A DNA stretch of 64,000 bases from Leucothrix mucor DSM 2157. GTDB taxonomy: Bacteria; Pseudomonadota; Gammaproteobacteria; Thiotrichales; Thiotrichaceae. Each line of letters opens with the position of its first letter. The first letter of the stretch is position 1. Positions 44,364 through 52,967 of this stretch are shown piece by piece. The notes beneath the pieces were generated by a model. The model was not told where the DNA came from. It did no database searches and saw only the letters and a program-made list of their open reading frames with translations. The DNA is taken from the NCBI RefSeq assembly GCF_000419525.1, contig NZ_ATTE01000001.1, positions 4,942,001 through 5,006,000 on the forward strand. The letters are read 5' to 3'. The translations under genes were made by a program, and so were the position numbers.

Positions 44364-44912
44364 TTAGCTACGGGTGCGTGTGTATTGTTCATTGATAAAC
44401 GCGATCCAATGGCTCTGCCCAGCCCCATTACCCAACGCCCGTTTGGGAATGTGCAATGCATGGTAGTTATCAATATATAAATAGATCTGACTATCTGTGC
44501 TTTCAATGCCGACGATCGCTTCCCAGCTAAATGAATACGCGCTATGGGCGGTTTTAAACGCGACGCCGTCTTCTGAAAATGACACCGTTTGCTCACCCAG
44601 TGAAAAGCCATTGTCGTCGAATGCGTAGCGTTCGTGGAGTTTGCGTCGGTAGGAGCTAAAAGCCATAAACCCGATCAAGCCCAATGCCGCGAAGATCAGC
44701 GAGGTATTGAGGTAGCTGAAGTCGATCTTGTACGCATCATAAAATCGCAGCAGGCTAGCCAGTGCGATCACCACAAAAAGAGACAGCACCCAGTTGGCGA
44801 TATCCAGTTTTCGCTTTGCATTGGCAATGCGCTCCACTCGCATATAACCATATTTACTAAGCTCGGCAATCTCGGCTCGGGTGAGTTTAAATGTCAGGGG
44901 CTGGTCGCTCAT
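44364..44912 (-). CDS. YcxB-like membrane protein
   Basis: 182 aa from ATG 44912 (a GTG six codons upstream is possible). Two membrane helices (residues ~43-62 and ~70-90, ANWVLSLFVVIALASLLRF and SLIFAALGLIGFMAFSSYRR), then a C-terminal beta domain of the YcxB type (FSLGEQTVSFSEDGVAFKTA, SWEAIVGIESTDSQIYLYI, HIPKRALG). Role unknown. Its promoter side faces the urease promoter region. Confidence 0.7.
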   Translation of the reverse strand: MSDQPLTFKLTRAEIAELSKYGYMRVERIANAKRKLDIANWVLSLFVVIALASLLRFYDAYKIDFSYLNTSLIFAALGLIGFMAFSSYRRKLHERYAFDDNGFSLGEQTVSFSEDGVAFKTAHSAYSFSWEAIVGIESTDSQIYLYIDNYHALHIPKRALGNGAGQSHWIAFINEQYTRTRS

Positions 44913-44977
44913 TATTACTATCGTCTCCACAAAAAATCAGTGTTCCACAGGCGTGGCGTAGTGGCAACTTTTACGTG

Positions 44978-44992
44978 GCACTAGTTTTGTGC
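44978..44992 (+). promoter_or_regulatory. NtrC-type enhancer dyad 1 upstream of ureD
   Basis: GCACTAGTTTTGTGC: GCAC-N7-GTGC, the 15-bp NtrC dyad. Centre 31 bp from the second dyad, i.e. about three helical turns, as in glnA-type enhancers. Confidence 0.65.
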
Positions 44993-45008
44993 ACAAAGGC
45001 TTATTTTG

Positions 45009-45023
45009 GCACCAAATTAGTGC
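45009..45023 (+). promoter_or_regulatory. NtrC-type enhancer dyad 2 upstream of ureD
   Basis: GCACCAAATTAGTGC: matches GCACY-N5-RGTGC. It lies ~70 bp upstream of the -12 element of the sigma-54 promoter. Confidence 0.7.
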
Positions 45024-45075
45024 GGATGATGTGGCGACTAGCGTTGGAGCGAGTCCCCGTGCCACTGTATCGGTG

Positions 45076-45092
45076 TTGGCTTGGTTTTTGCT
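45076..45092 (+). promoter_or_regulatory. sigma-54 promoter of the urease operon
   Basis: TTGGCTTGGTTTTTGCT: GG at 45078-45079 and GC at 45090-45091 separated by exactly ten bases, with a TTTGCT -12 half. It ends ~40 bases before the ureD start. Together with the two upstream NtrC dyads this forms a complete nitrogen-responsive promoter. Confidence 0.7.
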
Positions 45093-45133
45093 TGGAGTGT
45101 AGTGTGCTCTAAATTAAACAAGGATCATAAGTC

Positions 45134-45982
45134 TTGGCTGCCATTCCCTTAGAAAAAATAAACCCGTCCTCTGGTTGGAAGGCCAAGCTTGAGCTGGCTT
45201 ATGTCGCTCGACCTGAGCGCACCGTGTTAGCTCGCAGCAGTCGTCGTGGTCCCTTAGCCGTACAGCGCGCGTTTTATCCGGAAGATGGCGTTTGCCATTC
45301 CTATGTTTTGCATCCCCCCGGCGGCGTAGTGGGCGGGGATGAGTTGATAATAGATGTCACGGTAGAAGCCGAGGCACATGCCTTGCTGACGACTCCCGGA
45401 GCCACCAAGTTTTATCGCTCTGCCGGTCCGTTTGCTGAGCAAATTCAGCAATTCAAGGTAGAAGAGGGCGGCGCTTTAGAGTGGCTGCCACAGGAAACGA
45501 TATTCTTTCCCGGTGCCTGCGCAGGGCTTAAAACACAAATTCAGTTACATCCCAAAGCCAGTTATTTAGGTTGGGAAGTGCATTGCTTGGGGCGGCCGAC
45601 TAATCAGGAAACCTTTGATTCCGGCGAATTGCTATTTCAAACCGACATTCAGCGCGATGGCGAGCCTTTGTACAAGGAGCATTTGCAGCTGGACAATCCT
45701 TGGGATTTACAAGGCATGGCAGGCCTCAGTGGCTATCCGGTGATGGCGACGATGCTGGCGCTACCGGCCGGAAACGATGCCTTAGAACTAGCGCGCCAAG
45801 CCTGCAAAGCCTTTGGCGGCGAGGGTTATACTGCTCCAACATTACTCGATGATGTGTTAGTTGTGCGGTATTTAGGCAATAGCACCGAGCAGGCGCATCA
45901 TTTATTCAGAAAAATTTGGTTGGCAATTCGGCCGCTGGTGAATGGCCGTTTAGCGGTTGCGCCACGCATTTGGGCCACCTAG
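45134..45982 (+). CDS. ureD: urease accessory protein UreD (UreH)
   Basis: 282 aa with a TTG start, supported by aagga nine bases upstream. UreD forms the scaffold through which UreF-UreG bring nickel to the urease active site. Landmarks: GWKAKLELAYVARPERTVLARS, GPLAVQRAFYPEDGVCHSYV, LHPPGGVVGGDEL (the family hallmark), TPGATKFYRS and EWLPQETIFFPGA. First gene of ureDABCEFG. Confidence 0.95.
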   Translation: MAAIPLEKINPSSGWKAKLELAYVARPERTVLARSSRRGPLAVQRAFYPEDGVCHSYVLHPPGGVVGGDELIIDVTVEAEAHALLTTPGATKFYRSAGPFAEQIQQFKVEEGGALEWLPQETIFFPGACAGLKTQIQLHPKASYLGWEVHCLGRPTNQETFDSGELLFQTDIQRDGEPLYKEHLQLDNPWDLQGMAGLSGYPVMATMLALPAGNDALELARQACKAFGGEGYTAPTLLDDVLVVRYLGNSTEQAHHLFRKIWLAIRPLVNGRLAVAPRIWAT

Positions 45983-46000
45983 TCAATACACGGAGGAAAT

Positions 46001-46303
46001 ATGGAATTAACGCCAAGAGAAAAAGATAAATTAATGCTGTTTACGGCAGGCTTGCTGGCGGAGCGCCGTAAAGACAGAGGCTTAAAACTCAATTATCCGG
46101 AAGCGATTGCTTATATCAGTGCCGCCATTTTAGAAGGCGCGCGCGATGGCAAAACCGTGGCTGAGTTAATGGATTATGGCCGCACGTTGCTGAGCGTCGA
46201 TGATGTCATGGATGGCATTGCCGAGATGATTCACGATGTGCAGGTAGAAGCCACATTCCCCGATGGCACCAAGCTGGTGACTGTCCACGATCCCATAGTT
46301 TAA
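46001..46303 (+). CDS. ureA: urease subunit gamma
   Basis: 100 aa, the exact family length. [40 protein letters not shown] and [20 protein letters not shown] are all invariant-type segments. Small structural subunit of the (UreABC)3 enzyme that hydrolyses urea to ammonia and carbamate. A ggagga Shine-Dalgarno precedes it; 18 bases from ureD. Confidence 0.97.
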   Translation: MELTPREKDKLMLFTAGLLAERRKDRGLKLNYPEAIAYISAAILEGARDGKTVAELMDYGRTLLSVDDVMDGIAEMIHDVQVEATFPDGTKLVTVHDPIV

Positions 46304-46317
46304 GCGGAGGTAAGCCT

Positions 46318-46644
46318 ATGAAACCCGGTGAAATCATAGTCGGCGACGGCGATATCACAATTAACGAGGGACGTGACAAAGTAACGGTGTCCGTTGCTAA
46401 TCTCGGCGATCGCCCGATTCAGGTTGGTTCGCATTATCACTTCTTTGAAACCAATAGCGCGCTGCAATTTGATCGGGATGCCACTCGTGGCTTTCGTTTA
46501 GATATTGCCGCCGGCACTGCCGTGCGGTTTGAGCCTGGCCAAACCCGTGAAATCACGTTGGTGGCTTATGCTGGCTCGCGTGAAGTGTATGGATTTAATG
46601 GTGCCATTATGGGGTCGCTGGACAGCAAGGGGGCTAAATCATGA
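46318..46644 (+). CDS. ureB: urease subunit beta
   Basis: 108 aa. [53 protein letters not shown] and GFNGAIMG mark UreB. Structural subunit; separate from UreA as in most proteobacteria. Its stop overlaps ureC by four bases. Confidence 0.97.
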   Translation: MKPGEIIVGDGDITINEGRDKVTVSVANLGDRPIQVGSHYHFFETNSALQFDRDATRGFRLDIAAGTAVRFEPGQTREITLVAYAGSREVYGFNGAIMGSLDSKGAKS

Positions 46645-48344
46645 GTACTATTGATCGTCGCGCTTATGCGGAAATGTATGGCCCAACCACTGGCGACCGT
46701 GTGCGCTTAGGCGATACTGAGTTGTTTATTGAAGTCGAAAAAGATTACACCCGCTACGGTGATGAGGTGAAATTCGGTGGCGGTAAAGTCATTCGTGACG
46801 GCATGGGGCAAAGCCAACGGCTGGATGCGGAAGTTGCCGATGTGGTGATTACCAATGCACTGATTCTGGATCATTGGGGTATTGTTAAAGCGGATATCGG
46901 CATTAAAAACGGCCGCATTAGTGGCATCGGTAAAGCGGGTAATCCGGATATTCAGGATGGCGTGACCATTGTGGTTGGGCCGGGAACTGAAGCGATTGCG
47001 GGCGAAGGCTCGATTATTACCGCAGGTGGCGTGGATTCTCACATTCACTTTATTTGCCCACAGCAGGTTGAAGAGGCACTAAGCTCTGGTGTCACCACGA
47101 TGTTGGGTGGCGGAACGGGGCCTGCAACTGGCACCAATGCCACGACCTGTACACCAGGTATTTGGAATATGCATCGCATGTTGGAAGCCGCCGATTCCTT
47201 ACCGATGAACTTAGGTTTCTTGGGTAAAGGAAATGCCAGTGTGCAAGGCGCGTTAAACGAGCAAATCGAAGCCGGCGCAATGGGCCTTAAGTTGCATGAA
47301 GATTGGGGCACCACGCCAGCGGCGATCGATACCTGTTTAAGCGCTGCAGAAGACTACGATGTGCAAATAGCCATTCATACCGACACGCTGAATGAGTCGG
47401 GCTTTGTGGAAGATACGATGGCTGCATTTAAAGGCCGTACCATTCACACCTATCACACCGAAGGGGCCGGTGGTGGCCACGCACCGGACATTATTCGTGC
47501 CTGTGGTGAAGATAATGTATTGCCATCCTCAACCAACCCCACGCGCCCATACACGATTAATACCGTGGATGAGCATCTGGATATGTTGATGGTTTGCCAT
47601 CACCTAGACCCTAGTATCGCGGAAGATGTGGCGTTTGCTGAGTCGCGAATTCGTCGTGAAACCATTGCGGCAGAAGATATCCTGCATGACTTGGGGGCCT
47701 TCTCGATGATTGCTTCCGACTCGCAAGCCATGGGGCGAGTGGGTGAGGTGATTACCCGCACTTGGCAGACCGCGCATAAAATGAAAGTGCAGCGGGGCAG
47801 TATGCAAGGTGACCCTTCGCACCATGATAATTTGCGGGCGCGTCGCTATATTGCTAAGTACACAATTAATCCGGCGATTACCCATGGTATCTCGCATGAG
47901 GTGGGATCGGTTGAAGTCGGCAAGCTGGCTGATTTAGTCATGTGGAAACCGGCCTTTTTTGGCGCTAAGCCCAGCCTGATCATCAAAGGTGGTTTGATTG
48001 CTTACGCACCCATGGGTGACCCGAATGCTTCGATTCCAACGCCACAGCCAGTACATTATCGCCCAATGTTTGGCGCGTTAGGCGCGGCGCGTTGGTCGAC
48101 TCGGATGACCTTTATGTCGCAAGCGGCAGTGGATAGCCAGCTTGCCCAACAGTTGGATTTACGCAGTATGATTGGCGCGGTAAAAGGGTGTCGTACGGTC
48201 AAAAAGAAAGACATGATACTGAATGACTATCAACCCAAGATTGAGGTTGATTCGCAAACCTATGAAGTGCGTGCCGACGGCGTATTGCTGACCTGTGAAC
48301 CTGCTGAAATTTTACCTTTGGCCCAACGCTATTTCCTATTCTGA
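46641..48344 (+). CDS. ureC: urease subunit alpha (catalytic)
   Basis: 567 aa, the same length as Klebsiella UreC. Amidohydrolase fold with a dinickel site: HIHFICPQQ (two His ligands), [12 protein letters not shown] with the lysine that is carbamylated (expected near residue 217-220), [22 protein letters not shown], and the flap with VCHHLDPS carrying the general-acid His near 320. All catalytic segments are present. Overlaps ureB, and its TGA shares a base with the ureE ATG. Confidence 0.98.
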   Translation: MSTIDRRAYAEMYGPTTGDRVRLGDTELFIEVEKDYTRYGDEVKFGGGKVIRDGMGQSQRLDAEVADVVITNALILDHWGIVKADIGIKNGRISGIGKAGNPDIQDGVTIVVGPGTEAIAGEGSIITAGGVDSHIHFICPQQVEEALSSGVTTMLGGGTGPATGTNATTCTPGIWNMHRMLEAADSLPMNLGFLGKGNASVQGALNEQIEAGAMGLKLHEDWGTTPAAIDTCLSAAEDYDVQIAIHTDTLNESGFVEDTMAAFKGRTIHTYHTEGAGGGHAPDIIRACGEDNVLPSSTNPTRPYTINTVDEHLDMLMVCHHLDPSIAEDVAFAESRIRRETIAAEDILHDLGAFSMIASDSQAMGRVGEVITRTWQTAHKMKVQRGSMQGDPSHHDNLRARRYIAKYTINPAITHGISHEVGSVEVGKLADLVMWKPAFFGAKPSLIIKGGLIAYAPMGDPNASIPTPQPVHYRPMFGALGAARWSTRMTFMSQAAVDSQLAQQLDLRSMIGAVKGCRTVKKKDMILNDYQPKIEVDSQTYEVRADGVLLTCEPAEILPLAQRYFLF

Positions 48345-48943
48345 TGAGACGATTAACACATAAAGTAAGCACTGAATTGCCAGCAGATGCCTCGGTAACG
48401 CTACCGCTGGATTTACGCATTAAAAGCCGCTTGCGGGTCACGCTGGATACGGGTGAAGATGCAGGTTTGTTTTTAGAAAAAGGCTCGATTTTGCGCGGGG
48501 GTGAACAACTGGCAACTGAGGATGGCTTTGTGGTGCGGGTAAATGCCGCGCAGGAGCAGGTTTCCAGTGTATATACCGATGACCCTTTGCAGTTGGCTAA
48601 GGCTTGTTACCACTTAGGAAATCGTCATATTTCATTGCAGATTGATACGGGTATGTTGCGCTATCAACATGATCATGTATTGGATGAAATGGTGCGCGGT
48701 TTTGGTTTAACGGTGACGGTTGAAATAGACGCTTTTGAGCCGGAAGGTGGCGCGTATCAAACTGGTGGACATGGCCATTCGCATGGTCACAGCCACGATA
48801 ATGATCACGAGCACGACCATGAAGCTTCGCATGATCATAATCACGAGCATAACCATGACGCCTCGCACAGTCACAGTCATGAAGCGGATCATAGTCACAG
48901 CCATACACATGATGCGTCAGCCACAGCTGAGCATTCACACTAA
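48344..48943 (+). CDS. ureE: urease nickel metallochaperone UreE with long His/Asp tail
   Basis: 199 aa. N-terminal peptide-binding domain (residues ~1-75) and C-terminal nickel domain (PLQLAKACYHLGNRHISLQI, RYQHDHVLDEMVRGFG with the dimer-interface His). From ~residue 143 a ~55-residue tail consists mostly of HGHSH, DHEHDH and DASHSHSH units, with more than twenty histidines, expected to store several Ni2+ ions. It donates nickel to UreG. Starts on the last base of ureC and ends on the ureF start (TAATG). Confidence 0.96.
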   Translation: MRRLTHKVSTELPADASVTLPLDLRIKSRLRVTLDTGEDAGLFLEKGSILRGGEQLATEDGFVVRVNAAQEQVSSVYTDDPLQLAKACYHLGNRHISLQIDTGMLRYQHDHVLDEMVRGFGLTVTVEIDAFEPEGGAYQTGGHGHSHGHSHDNDHEHDHEASHDHNHEHNHDASHSHSHEADHSHSHTHDASATAEHSH

Positions 48944-49671
48944 TGGGGACTGATATCAATCAGCCTCCCAGCTCGGGTATTTCACTCTGCGATACTGGCT
49001 CTGGGCAAATGGCACTATTACGCTTAATGCAGCTGACCAGCCCCAGTTTGCCAGTGGGAGCTTTTGCTTATTCCCAAGGTTTGGAAGCTGCGGTAGAGGT
49101 GGGCTTGCTAACAGACCGAGACAGCGCTGGCCGTTGGATTTTAGATATCATGAAAAACGGTTTAGCGCGCTTAGAATTGCCGCTGTTTTACCGGCTGTAT
49201 GCGGCATGGCAAGCGGGCGATGAGGCTACCGTTACACGCTTCAATACTGAACTGTTTGCCCAGCGCGAAACGCGAGAACTGCGTGCAGAAGATGCGCATA
49301 TGGGCGGCGCACTGGCGCGCTTGCTTACCGAGTTAAATATGCCAGAAGCAAAAGTGTGGAAAGGTAATCCTAAGGCAAGCTTCACCACCTTATTTGCACT
49401 GGCTTGCGTGAAATGGCAGATTGAAGTGGATCAGGCTGCGCATGGCTTTTTATGGTCATGGTTGGAGAATCAGGTCGCAGCAGCGATTAAGCTGGTGCCG
49501 CTGGGCCAAACCGATGGCCAAAAACTGATTGGCGAGCTACTCCCGCATATTCCTGACTTATTGGCAAAAGCCAAGACGCTGACCGATGATGAAATTGGCG
49601 CAAGCCTGCCGCTATTAGCGATTCTTAGCGGACAGCATGAAACACAGTATTCCCGATTATTTCGCTCTTGA
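48943..49671 (+). CDS. ureF: urease accessory protein UreF
   Basis: 242 aa, all-helical. LLRLMQLTSPSLPVGAFAYS and QGLEAAVEVGLL near the start, RETRELRAEDAHMGGAL, and the C-terminal PLGQTDGQKLIGEL are family segments. It links UreD to the UreG GTPase dimer in nickel insertion. About 20 polar residues precede the conserved start. Coupled to ureE; ureG follows after nine bases. Confidence 0.95.
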   Translation: MGTDINQPPSSGISLCDTGSGQMALLRLMQLTSPSLPVGAFAYSQGLEAAVEVGLLTDRDSAGRWILDIMKNGLARLELPLFYRLYAAWQAGDEATVTRFNTELFAQRETRELRAEDAHMGGALARLLTELNMPEAKVWKGNPKASFTTLFALACVKWQIEVDQAAHGFLWSWLENQVAAAIKLVPLGQTDGQKLIGELLPHIPDLLAKAKTLTDDEIGASLPLLAILSGQHETQYSRLFRS

Positions 49672-49680
49672 GAGATATTT

Positions 49681-50289
49681 ATGACAGATAGTAAGTTACT
49701 TCGCGTTGGTGTTGGCGGGCCGGTTGGTTCCGGTAAAACAGCGCTACTCACCCAATTGTGTAAAGAAATGAAAGACCGCTTCGAAATGGCGGTGGTCACT
49801 AACGATATTTACACTCGCGAAGATGCTGAGTTTTTACTTCGTAACCAAGCGATGGATGCAGACCGCATCGTAGGTGTTGAAACCGGTGGTTGCCCACACA
49901 CGGCTATCCGTGAAGATGCTTCGATTAACCTGGCCGCTGTGGATGAGTTGCACGCTCGTTTTCCTCAGCTGGATTTTGTGATTATTGAAAGTGGCGGGGA
50001 TAATCTGAGTGCCACGTTTAGTCCGGAGTTATCTGACCTCACCATTTATGTGATCGATGTAGCTGCTGGCGATAAGATTCCCCGCAAAGGTGGGCCGGGC
50101 ATTACTAAATCCGATTTGCTGGTTATCAATAAAACGGATTTAGCGCCGATGGTGGGAGCGTCATTAGAAGTCATGGATACTGATACCAAGCGCATGCGTG
50201 GTGACAAGCCTTATGTGTTTACCAATCTGAAAACCGGCGACGGCGTTCAGACGATTGTCGACTTTATCGTGCATCAAGGCATGTTATAA
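49681..50289 (+). CDS. ureG: urease accessory GTPase UreG
   Basis: 202 aa. SIMIBI GTPase: P-loop [17 protein letters not shown], switch segment [12 protein letters not shown], metal-binding CPH in [30 protein letters not shown], and specificity motif VINKTDLAP. It carries nickel from UreE to apo-urease on GTP hydrolysis. Its end overlaps the convergent TlpA-like gene by six bases. Confidence 0.97.
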   Translation: MTDSKLLRVGVGGPVGSGKTALLTQLCKEMKDRFEMAVVTNDIYTREDAEFLLRNQAMDADRIVGVETGGCPHTAIREDASINLAAVDELHARFPQLDFVIIESGGDNLSATFSPELSDLTIYVIDVAAGDKIPRKGGPGITKSDLLVINKTDLAPMVGASLEVMDTDTKRMRGDKPYVFTNLKTGDGVQTIVDFIVHQGML

Positions 50290-50799
50290 GTGTTTGTCTA
50301 ACATCGCTTCAAACTGTTCAGCCTTGATGATTCCGGTATAGATTTTTAATACTGTTTGATCAGGGCTGATTAGCACACTGTAAGGCAGCGCACCATCCGG
50401 ATCGCCATAGGCCGCAGCCACTTTGCTGGCCAGCTCCAAATTATGAGTAACTGGGTAGTTGACCTTGTTGTCGAGCACGAACGGCAATAGCGTGTCTTTA
50501 TCTTCAGTGGCTACCCCTAAAATCGTAAACTTATCTCCTCCGTATTTCGCCTGCATTTTCATAAAGGTTGGTAGCTCCTGCATGCAGGGCGGGCACCAAG
50601 ACGCCCAGAAATTCAGCAGTACTAACTTCCCACGGTAATCCGATAGCTTTAATGGCGAGTCATCGCTGAGCAGTGGCAGGCTAAAGTCTGGCGCGGCTTT
50701 GCCTTCCAGTGAGATATCGAAGATTGGCTGGCGGCCACGGTCGCAACTGCTTAGCATCAGGCAGCTAACAAGGATGATCCAGCGTGCTATTATTTTCAT
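50284..50799 (-). CDS. TlpA/ResA-like lipoprotein thioredoxin
   Basis: 171 aa. N-terminal lipobox (SCLMLSSC, lipidated Cys19), then an AhpC/Redoxin-type thioredoxin fold with active site [15 protein letters not shown] and cis-Pro loop [10 protein letters not shown]. Probably an inner- or outer-membrane-anchored disulfide reductase or oxidase in the periplasm, for example for cytochrome maturation or general thiol repair. No partner gene nearby. Substrate unknown. Confidence 0.9.
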   Translation of the reverse strand: MKIIARWIILVSCLMLSSCDRGRQPIFDISLEGKAAPDFSLPLLSDDSPLKLSDYRGKLVLLNFWASWCPPCMQELPTFMKMQAKYGGDKFTILGVATEDKDTLLPFVLDNKVNYPVTHNLELASKVAAAYGDPDGALPYSVLISPDQTVLKIYTGIIKAEQFEAMLDKHL

Positions 50800-50868
50800 T
50801 TTAAAAGGTTCCGGAAACGTTCATTTTTAGGGTATATAAAAACTAAATGGAGGGTTAAAGTTTAGTCG

Positions 50869-51006
50869 CTTGATGCAACGCAGCAAAATCACTAATATCT
50901 AACCCGTAAGATGATTTCCTCCTCCTCGACCAGTCGGAGACTTGTAACGAAAGCCACTTTGTTACTCTGTCTCCCTCTGGTTTTTTAATGCCTGCGATTT
51001 GACAAT
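50869..51006. repeat. 138-bp dispersed repeat, copy 1
   Basis: Nearly the same sequence recurs at 55359-55495. The core (for example CCCGTAAGATGATTTCCTCC, CTCGACCAGTCGGAGAC, AACGAAAGCCACTTTGTTA, GTCTCCCTCTGG) is almost invariant. On the minus strand copy 1 is open (KWLSLQVSDWSRRRKSSYG), giving an 83-aa frame over 50855-51106, but copy 2 lacks one base and that frame is broken. It is either a decayed coding fragment or a non-coding mobile repeat. Flanking sequences differ. Confidence 0.85.
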
Positions 51007-51314
51007 TTAGTCTACTCCCACAAGCAGTCGCATTATTCTCCCCAATTATACTCAAGTTTGAACGGCTAGCGCCTTGCTTCGGATGACCTGTGCCTGTTGA
51101 ACTCACAATTTTGATTATGTATAGCCGCAGAGTTGCGTGTGCTCAAGCGTGATTTTTTAGTTATCTAATTATTCAGTGCAGGATTCTATTGTTTTTCTGT
51201 GAAATACGACGTTATCTTGCGTATAGGGTTGATTCTTGGGGGAAATTCGCAGGGTATTCATCTGCCAGAGTCGCCATAATGGTCGCCTAATCACACTTAA
51301 TGGAGGCGCTCATC
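51007..51314. other. intergenic region before hpd
   Basis: No gene seen. AT-rich; it should hold the promoter of the tyrosine catabolism operon. A ggagg Shine-Dalgarno at 51302-51306 fixes the hpd start. Confidence 0.5.
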
Positions 51315-52409
51315 ATGACTAATACACCTGATAATAATGACTTGTTTGAAAATCCACTTGGCTTAGATGGCTTTGAGTTTATTGAGTTTGCCTCTCCCAA
51401 GGCTGGCGTGCTTGAGCCTGTGTTTGAGATGATGGGCTTTACCAAGGTGGCCACTCACCGTTCTAAAGATGTTGATTTGTACCGTCAGGGCAATATCAAT
51501 TTCATTATCAATCGCGAAAAAAATAGCTTAGCTAAATACTTTGCCGAAGAGCATGGCCCATCGGCTTGCGGTATGGCGTTTCGGGTAAAAGACTCGCGTA
51601 AAGCCTATAAGCGCGCGCTGGAGCTTGGCGCGCAGCCAATTGACATTACCCCAGGCCCGATGGAGCTGCGTTTGCCCGCCATCAAGGGAATTGGTAATGC
51701 ACCGATTTATCTGATCGATCGCTACGTAGATGGCGCGGCCATTTACGATATCGACTTTGAATATGTCGAAGGCGTTGATCGTCATCCTGAAGGCTGTGGT
51801 TTTCACACGCTGGATCACCTGACGCACAATGTATATCGCGGCCGCATGAAATATTGGGCGAACTACTACGAAAAACTATTCAACTTCCGTGAAATTCGCT
51901 ACTTCGATATTAAAGGCGAATACACCGGTTTGACCTCAAAAGCGATGACTGCACCGGATGGCAAAATCCGCATTCCGCTTAATGAAGAAGGCGCCGGTGG
52001 CTCGGGTCAAATTGAAGAATTCTTAATGGCATTTAATGGCGAGGGTATTCAGCACATCGCCTTAGCTTGTGATGATTTATACGCTTGTTGGGATCGCCTA
52101 AAAGCCAATGGCATGCCATTTATGACCGCGCCGCCTGAAACTTACTATGAGATGTTAGAGCAGCGTTTGCCGGGCCATGGCGAGCCATTGGATGAATTAA
52201 AATCTCGCGGTATTTTGCTAGATGGCACCACAGGTGATGGCTCCCCACGCCTGCTATTACAGATTTTCTCTGATGCGCTATTAGGCCCTGTCTTCTTTGA
52301 ATTTATTCAGCGTAAACAAGATGATGGCTTTGGTGAAGGTAACTTTAAAGCCTTGTTTGAATCGATCGAACGTGATCAGATTAATCGTGGCGTGTTAAAG
52401 ACTAACTAG
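51315..52409 (+). CDS. hpd: 4-hydroxyphenylpyruvate dioxygenase
   Basis: 364 aa from ATG 51315, placed by ggagg eight bases upstream. Fe(II) enzyme that turns 4-hydroxyphenylpyruvate into homogentisate in tyrosine breakdown. Two VOC domains; the C-terminal one carries the 2-His-1-Glu site: [24 protein letters not shown], and [23 protein letters not shown] is typical of the family. Followed by a VOC protein and fumarylacetoacetase in one run. Confidence 0.95.
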   Translation: MTNTPDNNDLFENPLGLDGFEFIEFASPKAGVLEPVFEMMGFTKVATHRSKDVDLYRQGNINFIINREKNSLAKYFAEEHGPSACGMAFRVKDSRKAYKRALELGAQPIDITPGPMELRLPAIKGIGNAPIYLIDRYVDGAAIYDIDFEYVEGVDRHPEGCGFHTLDHLTHNVYRGRMKYWANYYEKLFNFREIRYFDIKGEYTGLTSKAMTAPDGKIRIPLNEEGAGGSGQIEEFLMAFNGEGIQHIALACDDLYACWDRLKANGMPFMTAPPETYYEMLEQRLPGHGEPLDELKSRGILLDGTTGDGSPRLLLQIFSDALLGPVFFEFIQRKQDDGFGEGNFKALFESIERDQINRGVLKTN

Positions 52410-52418
52410 GAGATCATT

Positions 52419-52952
52419 ATGAAACTCTCGGGAATTCATCATGTGGCATACCGCTGCAAAAATGCCAAGCAGACGGTTGAGTGGTATGGCAAATATTTAG
52501 GTATGGATTTTGTACTGGCGATTGCGGAGGATGAAGTGCCATCCACCAAAGAGCCCGACCCATACATGCATGTATTTTTAAATGCAGGTGGCGGCAATAT
52601 TCTGGCATTTTTTGAGTTACCGACTAAGCCTGAAATGGGCTCTGATCAAAACACCCCACAATGGGTGCAGCATCTGGCGATTAAAGTCGACAGTATGGAT
52701 GACTTATTGGCTGCCAAAGCGCGTTTAGAAGCGGATGACATTAAGGTGATTGGTCCGGTGAATCACACGTTATTTCAATCGATTTATTTCTTCGACCCTA
52801 ATGGTCATCGCTTGGAGTTGGCATTTAGCACCAACACGCCAGAGATGGATAGCAAGCTGGATGCGGTGAAATGGGATATGTTGAACGAATGGGATGAAAC
52901 CAAAAAAGCACCACAGCATGCGCGCTGGATGCATGATGGTACTTATAGCTGA
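52419..52952 (+). CDS. VOC family (glyoxalase-like) protein
   Basis: 177 aa. Two beta-alpha-beta3 units of the vicinal oxygen chelate fold: IHHVAYRCKNAKQTVEWYGK (first ligand His8) and WVQHLAIKVDSMDDLLAAK, with a late metal-ligand Glu in FFDPNGHRLELAF. Metal-dependent isomerase, dioxygenase or lyase. Nine bases after hpd and 15 before fumarylacetoacetase, so it belongs to tyrosine or aromatic breakdown. It is not homogentisate dioxygenase, which has a cupin fold. Its reaction here is unknown. Confidence 0.8.
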   Translation: MKLSGIHHVAYRCKNAKQTVEWYGKYLGMDFVLAIAEDEVPSTKEPDPYMHVFLNAGGGNILAFFELPTKPEMGSDQNTPQWVQHLAIKVDSMDDLLAAKARLEADDIKVIGPVNHTLFQSIYFFDPNGHRLELAFSTNTPEMDSKLDAVKWDMLNEWDETKKAPQHARWMHDGTYS

Positions 52953-52967
52953 TTGAGGGCGCTTACA

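Noticed and set aside
50855-51106. 83-aa minus-strand ORF before hpd
   Set aside because: Most of it coincides with the dispersed repeat, its partner copy breaks the frame, and no Shine-Dalgarno or family supports it; reported as a repeat.
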